The notes beneath the pieces were generated by a model. That model did not search any database, was not told where the DNA came from, and saw only the letters and a list, made by a program, of their open reading frames with translations. Shown piece after piece: positions 1 to 10,200 of a stretch of DNA of 64,000 nucleotides. How positions within the stretch are numbered: position 1 is the stretch's first letter; each line of letters opens with the position of its first letter. Origin of the DNA: Perkinsus chesapeaki. Taxonomy: Eukaryota; Perkinsozoa; Perkinsida; Perkinsidae. Location: NCBI GenBank assembly GCA_013115145.1, contig JAAPAO010000062.1, forward strand, positions 32,577 through 96,576, given 5' to 3'. The translations under genes and the position numbers were made by a program.

Positions 1-216
1 CCATTGGTAGAGTGGATAGTCAGACCCGTTTCGAGGAAAGAAATAATGCAATAGTGTCTGCCTATACTGGCCTATGGTGTCGATAGAAAGCCCACCATGG
101 GGGGCACTAGGTTCATTATAGATTGAGTGTGATGGAGGGCCAAGGCTTATTACTTACCGTAGGGAGTAATAAGCCTCGCTCTTCTCCCATCACACAGTGT
201 AATCATCAATACTTAC

Positions 217-919
217 GTTATTAGAGGCATCAAAGAGCCAGAACGATATGATAAATATAACAGTAGCATAACGATGATCAGTGTCTCGATCACCGAGCAA
301 TACACCAAGGTCCAATGACCATGCTATTAGAAACAAAGATACCAACAATATCAATGTACCACCCAACGCGTATCTACATACACCATACAGCTGAACGAGA
401 ATGAACAGTGTAATACGGTCGTCGACGTCCCCATTTGTGTTCGCATTGGTCACTGAGTCTACCCACCAGGGGCTGCACCAGCATGCCTGTGATAGGGCCA
501 CACAGCCAGAGGTAAGACGACATGCTCTCAGATATACCTATATGCGAGGAGGACCGCTGCGGGTGGCTGGACGAAGGGTATGCTACCGAGCTTCATGCCA
601 AAGGGAGTTAATAATGCGAATTGGAGAGCGAAACCGAATGACACTCCGAAGGGGCCGACAGTGAGGAGGAGGATCCACCTGACACATCCAGAGGGAGGAG
701 TGGTGTAATATCCCCACAGAGTTACAAGAACCCCAGAGGAGAGTTCAGCTATCGGAGCTTTATTTAACCACCTTAATCACGTGTAAGTGATAAATTGAAC
801 TAATCTCTATTAAAGTGCATCTCCAAGTGAGCCACAGTACTGCGTTGGAGATAAGACCCACACAGAGTTAGTCGAACTCACCAAAGTGGTCGAGTCGATA
901 TATTATCTTCATCAGTCAT
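217..919 (-). CDS. SLC45/SUT-type sugar transporter, N-terminal part (gene continues past the left edge)
   Basis: Proton-coupled disaccharide transporter of the GPH/MFS superfamily, plasma or internal membrane. Four exons splice in phase: 882-919 (ATG at 919), 587-678, 417-537, 217-373, with introns of 203, 49 and 43 nt. The protein shows the family's first transmembrane helix (GVSFGFALQFALLTPFG), the WLCGPITGMLVQPLVG segment, then SDQCEHKWGRRRP, which is the family's loop 2 signature (SDxCxxxxGRRRPF), then ALGGTLILLVSLFLIAW, DLGVLLGD and FWLFDASNN. All are recognisable counterparts of plant sucrose transporters and animal SLC45. A canonical GTAAGT donor at 216 shows that more exons lie to the left. 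I did not find the next exon (LQGPCRALxAD) in the remaining 216 nt. The start codon lies about 105 nt from the ATCase stop, same strand. Family certain; substrate (sucrose, maltose, trehalose) unknown. Confidence 0.8.
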
Positions 920-1023
920 CTCTCTATATCGTACCGATGGGCAAAAGCTCATAAGCTACTACCCCGCCCACTATCACCAACAAACACAATCCTCACATGG
1001 CTTAAAATGAAACAGTTGATATA

Positions 1024-2305
1024 TTAACACATTATAGTCTCATCACAATACCAGCAACACTGCCTGCCAGCCGCATCCACTCTACTAGCTGGGATCACCT
1101 CCCGCTGACCGTTCCCTTCTTTAGAAACACATCGCTCATTCCCACACTTCACACCGCCGCCAAACGTGACGTCTGTCCATGGCTTCCGGCCCGCAGCTCC
1201 GAGACCGCGCAGCAAAACTATGCGCAAAAAATAACCGTTTCGGCTTTGCTCGTCCCACCCATTCAGGGAAGTCTCGTCGATTTCGTACGGGATCGTCGGG
1301 AACCTCGAATCCCGTGGGAGAGGATGGAAAAACTTACAATCCTTCGGAACTTTATCGACCATAGTGGCAGGATCAAACGTGACCGCGCGCCTCAAAACTG
1401 CCGATCTTTGCTGCTGGTCTTCGTCCATTCTTTCCAACTGTATTCGAGTGAAGTACCAAATGTTCGCTACGTCACTCTGCGATAGATACTCCTCAAGGGA
1501 CGCGAATTGCCGTACATCATATCCCAGAGATATCATCCTGTCCGTATAAGCTTGAGGCATTCCTATTTCATCTGGAGCGACCAGATCGACTTTAACATTA
1601 TCGAAGACACGCAAACCGTTGACTTTTGAATGGACCGTTCGGCCGTTCTTGAGATCACCGATAAGGGCGACGTGAATCTTATGGAAGTCGGATGGCTCCA
1701 CCCCTATCCGCTGGAACTCGAGGTCCTCCTCGCGGCTCTGCAGCCTTTTGATGTGCTCCACGAAAGTGAACTGATCGAGTAGCTCCTGTGTCGGGTGCTC
1801 GTGCGATCCATCGCCAGCATTTATGAAAATAGGAGTTTTGATGCCGTGCAGTTCAGCATATTTCACCATAGCGTACTCAAGCCAGCGGCAAACGCCCTCC
1901 AGCTTGGAACGAATCACAAAGGTCGTTCTCCCCACTGGCGAGTAACCGACGAGCATCTTAATGGTGTCGGTGATGGTCTCTGATTTTTGGAAACTACTTG
2001 TTTGGCAGTCGAAGACGTTAACTTTGACATCGTGGAACTTGGCGGCATTCAGAAAGGATTCTCTCGTTCTGGTGGAGTTCTCCATAAAGATGAGATACAC
2101 GCAGGATTGAGGGTCGTCAACCTGATCGATTTGCGCACTATGAAAGATACGCCAATAAGCATCTTAGGCGCCCTACCCGAGCTCCAGTTCTCAGAACATC
2201 AACCGGATCGGAAAAGACTTCCTTCAGCCTTATCGCATCAGCCAGGATGCGACGCCTTTCCTCTACAGAGACGTCATCGATCACACAGAGGCTTCGAGGG
2301 TCCAT
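1024..2305 (-). CDS. pyrB: Aspartate carbamoyltransferase with a PyrI-type zinc tail
   Basis: Condenses carbamoyl phosphate and aspartate in pyrimidine synthesis. Exons 2177-2305 and 1024-2121 join in phase around a 55-nt intron, giving 408 residues. Seen: carbamoyl-phosphate loop STRTR (59-63), HPTQ (152-155) and HPLPR (309-313). The N-terminus (RSLCVIDD, then MENSTRTRESF) resembles the bacterial catalytic/regulatory fusion type (Treponema-like PyrBI) rather than CAD or the plant enzyme. After the catalytic domain come Cys369-x4-Cys374 and, 24 residues on, Cys-x2-Cys (399, 402). This copies the zinc site of the E. coli regulatory chain PyrI, but its nucleotide-binding allosteric domain is not visible. 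ATG at 2305 is preceded by an in-frame TGA; an upstream exon is possible. Catalytic call secure; zinc role inferred. Confidence 0.9.
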
Positions 2306-2888
2306 CGCTCAAAAGATGCTGGGGCAGCTCTATCAAATAACTTCAAAGAATGCAGCTTTGAATCTTTCAGTCTGACAGCAGGGCTACTTCGAACCGTACT
2401 ATGATGTTGACTTTTGAACATCCCCGTTATGGGTAACGAAAGCAAAATCGATCAGAATGGCGCGCGCTAGCCGCATCGCCTGAAACTCAGCTTTTTTAGA
2501 CAGCGCTGCTTCTAAGGTTGAACTCTAGAAGCTTTGACACACAATTTCGGCGGATGAGTAGACGACTCGTTCATTATGTTGCTGGGTGCATGTAGGATAG
2601 TATATGGCAATGCTGATGATAAGTATGACGCCGAAGTGGACGTATTTTGTATCTTCCTGGGTCAACCTTAAGATGCGCGTTGATGTGAAATTGCGCCGAT
2701 CTGAGCTTCAGTTAGGCTGTGTCGTGTAGCAAGCGTTTTGTCGTCTGAATTTTTGGTCGATCAGGACTAGTTCGCTCCTAGTGAAGCGCAATTATACCGT
2801 GAATCCTTGGTTAAACTATGCGAGATACATATTAGGTCAGATTGACATGCCTGCTATTTAGTTTTCTTCCACTAGTTCTCTTATAGAG
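2306..2888. other. Intergenic, no gene recognised
   Basis: No reading frame here with splice signals or family similarity convinced me. A pyrimidine-rich tract ending in TAG (about 2862-2886) sits 2-3 nt before the ATG at 2889, as expected for a splice acceptor in the leader of the next gene. Confidence 0.4.
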
Positions 2889-3202
2889 ATGTCCTGCAAG
2901 TCCGGCTGCGCTAGCTTCTGCGCTGTCCTTTCAGCTGGTAAGTTCCTCTCTTCTCTATTTATCAAATCATCTTACTCTCAGTTGCCGTACCGGTACTCGT
3001 TTACTTCGCCCTTTTGTGCGGCTCTGGCTCTCGCCTTATTGAGGTTGCTGATGCCAAAAAGCCTTCTGCCGCCGTTGGTTGCTGGATCTCTGCCGCTCTT
3101 TACGCATTGACTTTCATCGGCTGCTACGCCTACAAGAAGAAGCTTAATCGTCAAGAGAAGGCTCAGGCTCAAGCTAACTATCAGTTGGCTGCCGCCGAGT
3201 AG
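2889..3202 (+). CDS. Small two-TM protein, ribonuclease-kappa-like
   Basis: Exons 2889-2937 and 2982-3202 join in phase over a 44-nt intron (GTAAGT...CTCAG) to give 89 residues. The protein has a Cys-rich N-terminus (MSCKSGCASFCAVLSA), a first hydrophobic helix, a short loop (SRLIEVADAKK), a second helix (GCWISAALYALTFIGCYAY) and a basic/Gln-Ala tail. Size, the CG..C start and two helices resemble RNase kappa, now known as a small V-ATPase-associated membrane subunit. The match is by pattern only. Alternative: an unrelated small alveolate membrane protein. A pyrimidine tract and AG lie directly upstream, so the mRNA leader is probably spliced or trans-spliced there. Confidence 0.5.
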
Positions 3203-3968
3203 TTATCCCCACTCCAACAACAGTTCACTGTTAAGCAAGAAAGACAGCGGCGCTTCTATAGTACAGTATTTACGACGACACTTCTGATGGCTGCCAATAG
3301 CTGGTGGTTGATTGTCCCATGAATCCTGCTACTAAAACCACAACAAGTCATCGCTCCATTGGTTCTCTTCAACAACAGTAAGTCACTCATCTTTCACTGA
3401 TGAGCATTATTTCATCCTCAGTTACCTTCAATTTGCTGCTTAACCGCGCAACACCAGCGGCCTCGGTGATTCCGTAGCCCATTCGATCGACCCTCTACTG
3501 TGTGTTGTGATTCCTTAATAGGACCATTACTCTCAGTGGTGGTGTTCGGAAGGCAGAAGTGGCTGAAGTGTTACTATTGTTGATGCATCTTACTGTGGAC
3601 TAGTCGCTTGGTTTTTTATACATTTGCGTGAAGTATTCAAAAGTGTTATTTTTGTCAATTAATGGGCCAACGGTGTCATATCGCAGTTGTTGTTTTCATA
3701 CCGACTTTCGCTCAGATCTACATCTTTGGTTATGTAAGATTCTTTCATAATTTTTGTTACAAGTAGGTTATTGTAGGTTCTGCCAGGACATAGAGCGTTT
3801 CCTAACACTCACAGCAACTCACGCCCATCTGTTCCACACGGGGTTTGGGGGCTCTTCTATCACTCCCTCTAAAGTGGACATAGCTAATGAAGACTATATC
3901 ACTACACTATCAGAAACACAACGCAGCTGCGGTCGAGATTCTGACACCTCTAGCTGTCAGCATCAAAG
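3203..3968. other. Mostly non-coding; possible 26-residue spliced micro-ORF
   Basis: ATG at 3319 opens a 26-codon frame that crosses a well-formed intron (GTAAGT at about 3380, acceptor near 3421) and ends at TAA 3441-3443. No family is recognised. The rest of the stretch has splice-like signals leading to the acidic ORF below but nothing I can assign. Confidence 0.2.
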
Positions 3969-4155
3969 CATGGATTCCGAATTAGCCGATGAGTTCGGTC
4001 TTGCTATAGAAGAGTGCCTCGAAATATGTGCTCGGTGGGGCCTGGACGATGTCACGTCGGAAGCTGCAGAGAGCGACGCATCCGACGAGCCGTGGGTGCT
4101 GCTGTCTGATGAAAACGAGAACGAAGGTTTTATTGTTGTTGCCCAAGAGAACTGA
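3969..4155 (+). CDS. Small acidic protein, unknown
   Basis: From ATG 3969 the frame gives 62 residues, very acidic (runs such as DDVTSEAAESDASDEP and SDENENEG), ending at TGA. The same frame is open upstream to about 3766, preceded by a likely acceptor (TTATTGTAG at about 3775), so this is probably the last exon of a longer gene. No domain recognised. The C-terminal WVLL/FIVV flanked by acidic residues could be a short interaction motif. No start can be fixed. Confidence 0.35.
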
Positions 4156-4366
4156 ATCGTTTTATTAACTGCAAAATTAACGGAAATGAGCCTGTCATAT
4201 CTTGAGTTGCGTTACTTAGTGACAACACAAAGCAAAGGCGATACAGATCAATTTGAAATTATGGTATAGAAGGACAGTTTGTATCAGACAATGGTTTACA
4301 ATGGAGAAGCTTTCCCTTCCTCAAGAGTTTGTAATTCATGATTAACCTGAGACATTCGATCATTAT

Positions 4367-4624
4367 ATGACCCAGAGAGCTGGTAAACCCACCACTTCGC
4401 GGCCTCTGTCGGCTAGATCCGCTCGTCGATTCTCATCGCTGGATGATAGTGTGCCCATGTTATCGTCTAGGAATTGCAGGGCACGTCTTCCTAAATTAAA
4501 TATTGAACTAATGGATGTTATAAATCATTACGTCGGTCATCGAACTCCCTCTTGGCGCTGGATGCCATCGAAGCAGCTTGGTCTGAAGGAGGATAGAATA
4601 ACAGAGACCAAGTCTAATGGCTAG
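4367..4624 (+). CDS. Hypothetical 85-residue protein
   Basis: Single open frame from ATG 4367 to TAG. The N-terminus is basic and Ser/Arg-rich (about residues 1-40); no domain is recognised. Codon pattern is not decisive and no introns are evident. It may be a genuine small gene or chance; kept because it is the only plausible frame in this interval and lies just before a tRNA gene. Confidence 0.2.
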   Translation: MTQRAGKPTTSRPLSARSARRFSSLDDSVPMLSSRNCRARLPKLNIELMDVINHYVGHRTPSWRWMPSKQLGLKEDRITETKSNG

Positions 4625-4711
4625 TGTTACCAGTTGCATCACTGAAGAGAGCTCTGCTGTGTGCTTGGGCATGGGCGGTGGCAGAGGGGCCGTAAAGCCT
4701 GATAATAACAT

Positions 4712-4783
4712 ACTGGAACCGAGAATCGAACTCGGAACCTATCGCGTGTGAGGCGATCGTCATAACCAACTAGACCATTCCAG
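4712..4783 (-). tRNA. tRNA-Val (CAC)
   Basis: Minus-strand cloverleaf: 5' CTGGAAT pairs with 3' GTTCCAG. The anticodon stem ATCGC/GCGAT carries loop CTCACAC with anticodon CAC. The T-arm CCGAG/CTCGG closes the standard loop TTCGATT. No intron. Genes on both sides are several hundred nt away. Confidence 0.9.
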
Positions 4784-5169
4784 CCGTGGAAAATAACGCG
4801 AAGCACGAACGCCCTCGAGCTGGTTGTCTTACATGTCCGAAGGCACGCTCTCCGAGTTATTTCGGCCATGACGAAGCCGCAGTCCTCCACACATTCTGGT
4901 CATCACCGCGTATAAACTGCCACACACTCTATCGAAAAATGGCCTGAAATAGGAACCAAGAATCGACCGGACGAGATCTACGTGTAATAATCGATTATTA
5001 TTCATCTCTATATTCACCTGGGTGAACCTCAGATATGAGCTCCCGTTCAAAATGACCATTCCTATCGCGGGTCTATTAGACTGATTATTAAACTCCCGAC
5101 CTCAACGGCGCACAATGAGGCCGTTTATATCGCTAGTTCTACTCAAGTCGACGTTGAAGAAGGACCTGC

Positions 5170-6224
5170 TCACCTCAGAGCCTTCGGGAACATTGAAGCA
5201 AAGCGGAAATCATTGGAGTGATCACCGTACTGCTGGGCAAAGTAAAAATACCTACACTACAATCATCACCATCAGGAGGAGGAGGAGGAGGAGGTATGAT
5301 CTCAAACCCTATCACATGTAATATCGAATGTAAACCCATCCGGAGATGAAGGCACCGGCTGTCAGAGCCACGTCATGGTGGGCTGGAGAAGTTGCCGGTG
5401 ATAAAACAGCTACTATTAACTGATAAGAGGACAGATAGACGCCAGTTCAAGTAACGGTGTTATTACAGCGATCACAAGGAGGGTAAACGGGAGATGCTCC
5501 GCTTCAATGGACTGAAAAACAGTACCACCATTTTGCACGCATGCGCATGAATTACCCTGTGATGAGGTATCCTGACGAGCTTCATGGTCGGGAAAGCTTG
5601 CTTAACCCCGATTGCTAGAGCACAGTCTAGACCGGAGATAGTTGCTGTGGGTTGAAACCTGTAGCTCAAAATATCCAAAAAGATTCCGCCCGTTATAGCT
5701 CACCAAATAACCTCAGATCGAGTCACGTAATAATTGATGACTCGACAGATGAATGCAAACACTCCGGAGAAAACTGAGCGATGAAGACAATGGTATCAAA
5801 GCTCCACGCGTGCACATTACATGCTGTTAAAATGATAAATTTGACCAGCATCTTAGACCCCCATAGTGGCTCCAGTAGACTTGTCAACCACACAGCCAAC
5901 GGATAGTGGAACACAAACCGCACTATACTTGGGTCATATAGCGAACTCTGAATCACCACCTTAGAACCCCCCGTGTCACCGCCCGGTTATCACCGTTATT
6001 AAGTTCCAAAATCGTGGTATAGGTAGCAATGCTCCAGAAGCTGGATAAATGGTCCGCGCTGGAACTAGACCAATAAACTCCCCAACAGCATTCGGCCAGA
6101 TCCAGCTCAACACGGAGAGGCAAGGAACCACGCCAAGCAAGAGTATTCGGGAGAGGCTCTTGCTGCTTGTATGGTGATACGCTACTGGCGCCGACTCTGA
6201 TGACCGGATATCAGAGGAATTCAT
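5170..6224 (-). CDS. TMEM115: TMEM115-like Golgi rhomboid-fold protein
   Basis: Golgi multi-pass protein of the rhomboid-like (inactive) TMEM115/DUF1751 family. Seven exons close in phase (5994-6224, 5821-5947, 5704-5773, 5556-5658, 5421-5511, 5316-5358, 5170-5251), with introns of 46, 47, 45, 44, 62 and 64 nt, giving 248 residues. Family landmarks in order: YP...PRFWNLIT, LLEPLWGSK, the Gly-rich turn ISGLDCALAIGVKQ, GAFISGWVYIRYY, and the C-terminal GDHSNDFRFASMFP, which matches the conserved GD..DHFAFATFFP of animal TMEM115. The intron phases verify one another. Start: first ATG of the first exon. An alternative donor near the end (5173) could add a further exon ending at 5102. No catalytic Ser/His of active rhomboids is seen. 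Confidence 0.8.
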
Positions 6225-6465
6225 AACTCGACAAACTGATTGAAAAACCGTAAAATGATCTTCGCCGTCCCCGTGATGATGATGACCGATGTACTATATC
6301 AACGCAAGAACCCGATATTAGAAACGAAACGGTGGCAGGAGCTCCTCTTTTTTGTTGTTATTCTTCAGTAAGCAACCTATACGGGGTGTAAAAGTGTAGC
6401 ACAGAAACGCCAGCCAGCCAGACAGATACGGTTTCATCATCATCAATAAAAACCACAGTAACAGC

Positions 6466-7212
6466 TCAGACATAATTATTACGGATTGCAAAGTCCACCA
6501 CAGTGAATACGGCTGAGCAGAGAGAATTATTTTTCTGACACCTCTAGCTACTGTCCTACCTGCAGATGCCACACTGTATTTGGCCATTGCCACCCAACTA
6601 CCACTAGTAGCTTTGAATAAAGCACCGCTTAACGCACCAGCGCCAACAGCATTCCATTGGTCATCCTTTCCCCCTCGAGCCCAGGAAACCATACCGTTAA
6701 AAGCGACATAATACATCGCTACGACGGAGAATCATTCCCAGTATTCTAGCTCTTCTATTATTACTTATTATTGCCGCTTGATTAGCCAAGGCTGGTCCCT
6801 GCGTCGACATGGCATTCATCACAGCATTAACACGCAGCTTGGATGTTGCACCGCCCTTCTGTAAACCAGTTAAGAGACCAAAGGTACCGCCCACCAACAT
6901 ACCTACAACGACCAACACTAAACCTTATCTACCATTATAAAAAGCAGCGTACCAGTACCGTACGACAGACCAACTGAATATGTCATTTTATCGCCAAATT
7001 GCCTGCCATATCCTTGCAAGTACAGATTGTCCGGCACGGACTTGTGGTTCACCGCCGACTAAAACAGGCCAGAAAAATCCTATTTTGCGCCGGTTTTTGT
7101 CGTTTCTCGCAGCAGCCTGATTTCGCACCTGTCGTTTAGCTTGGTTCAATATACCAACCGATTGTACGCCTCCTGTGTTTAAATAATCATCAGTTTCCGT
7201 GGAGGCAGACAT
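6466..7212 (-). CDS. TIM23: Mitochondrial inner-membrane translocase TIM23
   Basis: Channel-forming subunit of the presequence translocase. Five exons (7053-7212, 6959-7012, 6765-6917, 6560-6718, 6466-6512) close in phase with introns of 40, 41, 46 and 47 nt; 190 residues, the usual family size. Seen: soluble acidic N-terminus, FGDKMTYSVGLSY before TM1, GGTFGLLTGLQKG, KLRVNAVMN...STQGPALANQAA (the PRAT/Tim17-22-23 region), WARGGKDDQWNAVGAGALSGALFKATSG (given in pieces: WARGGKDD, GAGALSGALF), and a last short helix. The order and the LRVN..MN and GALxGALFK motifs favour Tim23 over Tim17 or Tim22. ATG 7212 lies only 53 nt beyond the ALG1 stop on the same strand. Confidence 0.9.
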
Positions 7213-7265
7213 TATTACGCTGGTGGAAAAATATCGATTGTATGGGCGCGCGCTAAACGAAACAC

Positions 7266-10200
7266 TCAACACGGCAGCCGGCGCGTCACCGGCGGTGACA
7301 CAAGGCGGGTGTTAAACTCAAGGACTGATGTTAAGTACGACTGTGATGAGAAACTCTGTATAACTGGGAGGACGGTCTCGGCCCATTGCTCGTTCCAGTC
7401 GATCTGCCGCCATGCTCTGGCTTTCTCCATCATCGATGATCTGATAGAAAAATAGGAAAATTACTTCACCCTTACGTCCCCTTTCTAGGGTAGCTCTATG
7501 AAGCTCTATATCACACGATTGGCCGGCAGCTTCTAACTCCATAAGGAATAAGGAGAAGGCAGACTAATTCGACGGCTGCCCGGAAATCGACACGCAACCA
7601 AGTGAGTTCCTGGATGTTGACCGTTCTTCGTTCTTACCGAAGTTTCACCGAACGATCTCCTTCTAAGGCAAGTTTGGTGAATAAGTTGACAACATCATGT
7701 GATGTATTGAATGTTAATACACCAGCGGCATCGGCTGAAAAGGTAAGAAGATACCCGGGAAAGCGACAATGGGAGGGTAGGTGATCGTTGGTTGGCGGGC
7801 GAAGGTGTAATTATGATGTACATTGCGGAATGGATGTTTCAAGCGATTGATGGGCTTAGAAGAGGTCGAATATATTGCTTTTCTGCGATATTTGACAAGT
7901 TCGACCCTGTAAATTCTAGCAATGCAAAATATAGAGCCCAGATAGCTCAGTTGGGAGAGCGCCAGACTGAAGATCTGGAGGTCCTCAGTTCGATCCTGGG
8001 TCTGGGCATTTTCGAAATTAGAGCATTTAATTCGCTTTAAAACCTTCTTCATCAATGCCACACGATCTGCAAGTATCACATGAAAATTCAGCCGTCCCGT
8101 CTCACCAAGCTCTCCAAATGCCTCAAAGTCTCGTCCCATGACTGGAAGCTCAGCACCCAACATATCGACAACCTTCATTGGTAAATCCAAACCAGATGAT
8201 GATTGATGCAATGATATACCCATCTCAACAGAACCTATTACGTTGCGTACGAGACCATCCAATTACGACCGCGCGCCACGAAATATAGCTACCCAGCAGA
8301 AGAGGATAGTCGGACGCTGATAACCACGGTGTGTAGAGCTTCACATTCGTGAGCTTTAAATCATCGAAGGCTCGAACGAAGGCCTCTTTGCATGGCCCTT
8401 TACCGGTTATGAAGAATACCTAATAATAGGTTGTAAAGGTATGGATAGGTATGTAATATATAATAATATTATAGAGTTGGAATATTAGATTGGATTAAGG
8501 ATATAGAAATAATGGAATTGAAGTTGACATGAGAAAATTTCCAAGGACTAAATCGTACAGCCTACAACTACACTGTTCTTTACTCTGCAAATTACACATC
8601 ATTGATCCATTTAAGCCTACGCAGGTTACATTAACTAGGTGGTTAACGGGACGGAAGTGTACGAGCTATCAGGCAAGTAGGTAACTAAGTTATTTAAATT
8701 ATTATTTGATTATTACTAAATATTTATTTATTTTTATTTAATTAAATGTTTATTTGTGTTACGGGTCAATTCAACTTTACTGACAATACAAAAGCGAAGC
8801 CACTCCATACGGTGTCCAATTCAAGAGTTACCAAATTCATTTTGTCCTTCCTCAATAGATAATCTATCTCCACTAGACCCGGCAATAGCATCATGAAATC
8901 TTCATCTGGCGTCCATGAAGTACCTTAGATGAATATGCATAAATTCATATCCTCAATTCTCGAATATCGAAGTTTCACAGAACATTATTTCAATAAATCG
9001 CAAAATTCACCGATTGTCATTTCATCTGGTGAAGCATATCTTTGCGAGCGTGCAAAACCGCGATCAGCGATGACTTCTTACACAAGGTAGAGTTGAGAAG
9101 CTAGTCCGTACAAAGATGAGGTAGAAATTATGTTAAGAAAAAACATCTTCAAAATAGCAGGGACGACACGGTAATAAAACGCTAAAGACAAACTGGATGT
9201 CCAATACTGATCGGAAGCGAGGAGAAAAGTCTCTTTGAATCCTGGTGATAAGGCAAGCTAATTAGCTTAGACTCAGCAGCAGTCATTCAATTGCACCAGA
9301 TTGATAAGAAATTAGATATCATCCCACCATCGAGGGCCTATTAAAATAAAGCACAGTATTAATATTACTCGACACCATCGTAACAACATTCGAGCTACTG
9401 CTTGTTAAGTCCTCCTGTACACCATAATCTTCCTGTAGTTTATTATAAAGAATCCGTCGTTCATTAACTGACGCTCGACCGCGGAACCTTCCCTTTAACG
9501 GTCTATCGTAACAAGTGACCACATGTGATACCTAAACACAGGGAGATATGATCTCACGTATTTGCAAAGCTAATTATAATCCAGCTCAAAGTATACTTTC
9601 ACCTGGTAAACTACCACCAATCGATTTTAGAACTAAACTGGTTCACACGTTATAATCCGTATGGCATGTCCGCCCTAATAGTAACTTAATAGGTACTGTG
9701 TATCATATTTTTATTCTCCTTCTTACGCAGCACCGATCCCTTCAACCGTATGCCGTAAGTGAGGGGCTTGCCGTCTATCTTCTCAGTAGTTATACTGTTT
9801 CTTTTCTCAGGTAGCGCTCGCCTTCACCAGGCAGACAGTAGCTCTATAAGTTTCAGTTACTAGAAAAAACCGAGCCCTCCGAAATGTAGAAACAATATTA
9901 TGTACTACAACAGTAATCGAGGTCCAAAACCTCCCGAAAAGAGCTATATTACTAATAGTAAACACATAGCAATCTCCTATCCAGCTATATCGTCTCCTCC
10001 TCCTCCTACAATGTCGACAATCAAAGCCTTTCCGAGCCCCCCAGATACCACTATTATCACCTTCCACTTATCCCTCAAGAATCCTCCCATTTTATGGGTT
10101 ACACATAAGCCAAAGTCACATCTAGAGGCCCAAAACGATTCGTAGATTTCACTTAACCGTACGAGAATGTTGCGCTGACCAAGTTTCTCAGCAAGAATAG

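Noticed and set aside
7714-8262. Minus-strand frame resembling a CENP-S/histone-fold helix (DFEAFGELGETGRLN)
   Set aside because: Reading upstream shows this is ALG1 (GKGP, TPWLSASDYPLLLGS, SSSGLDLPMKVVDM); the apparent histone-fold part is read-through of an intron and of the antisense tRNA-Phe.
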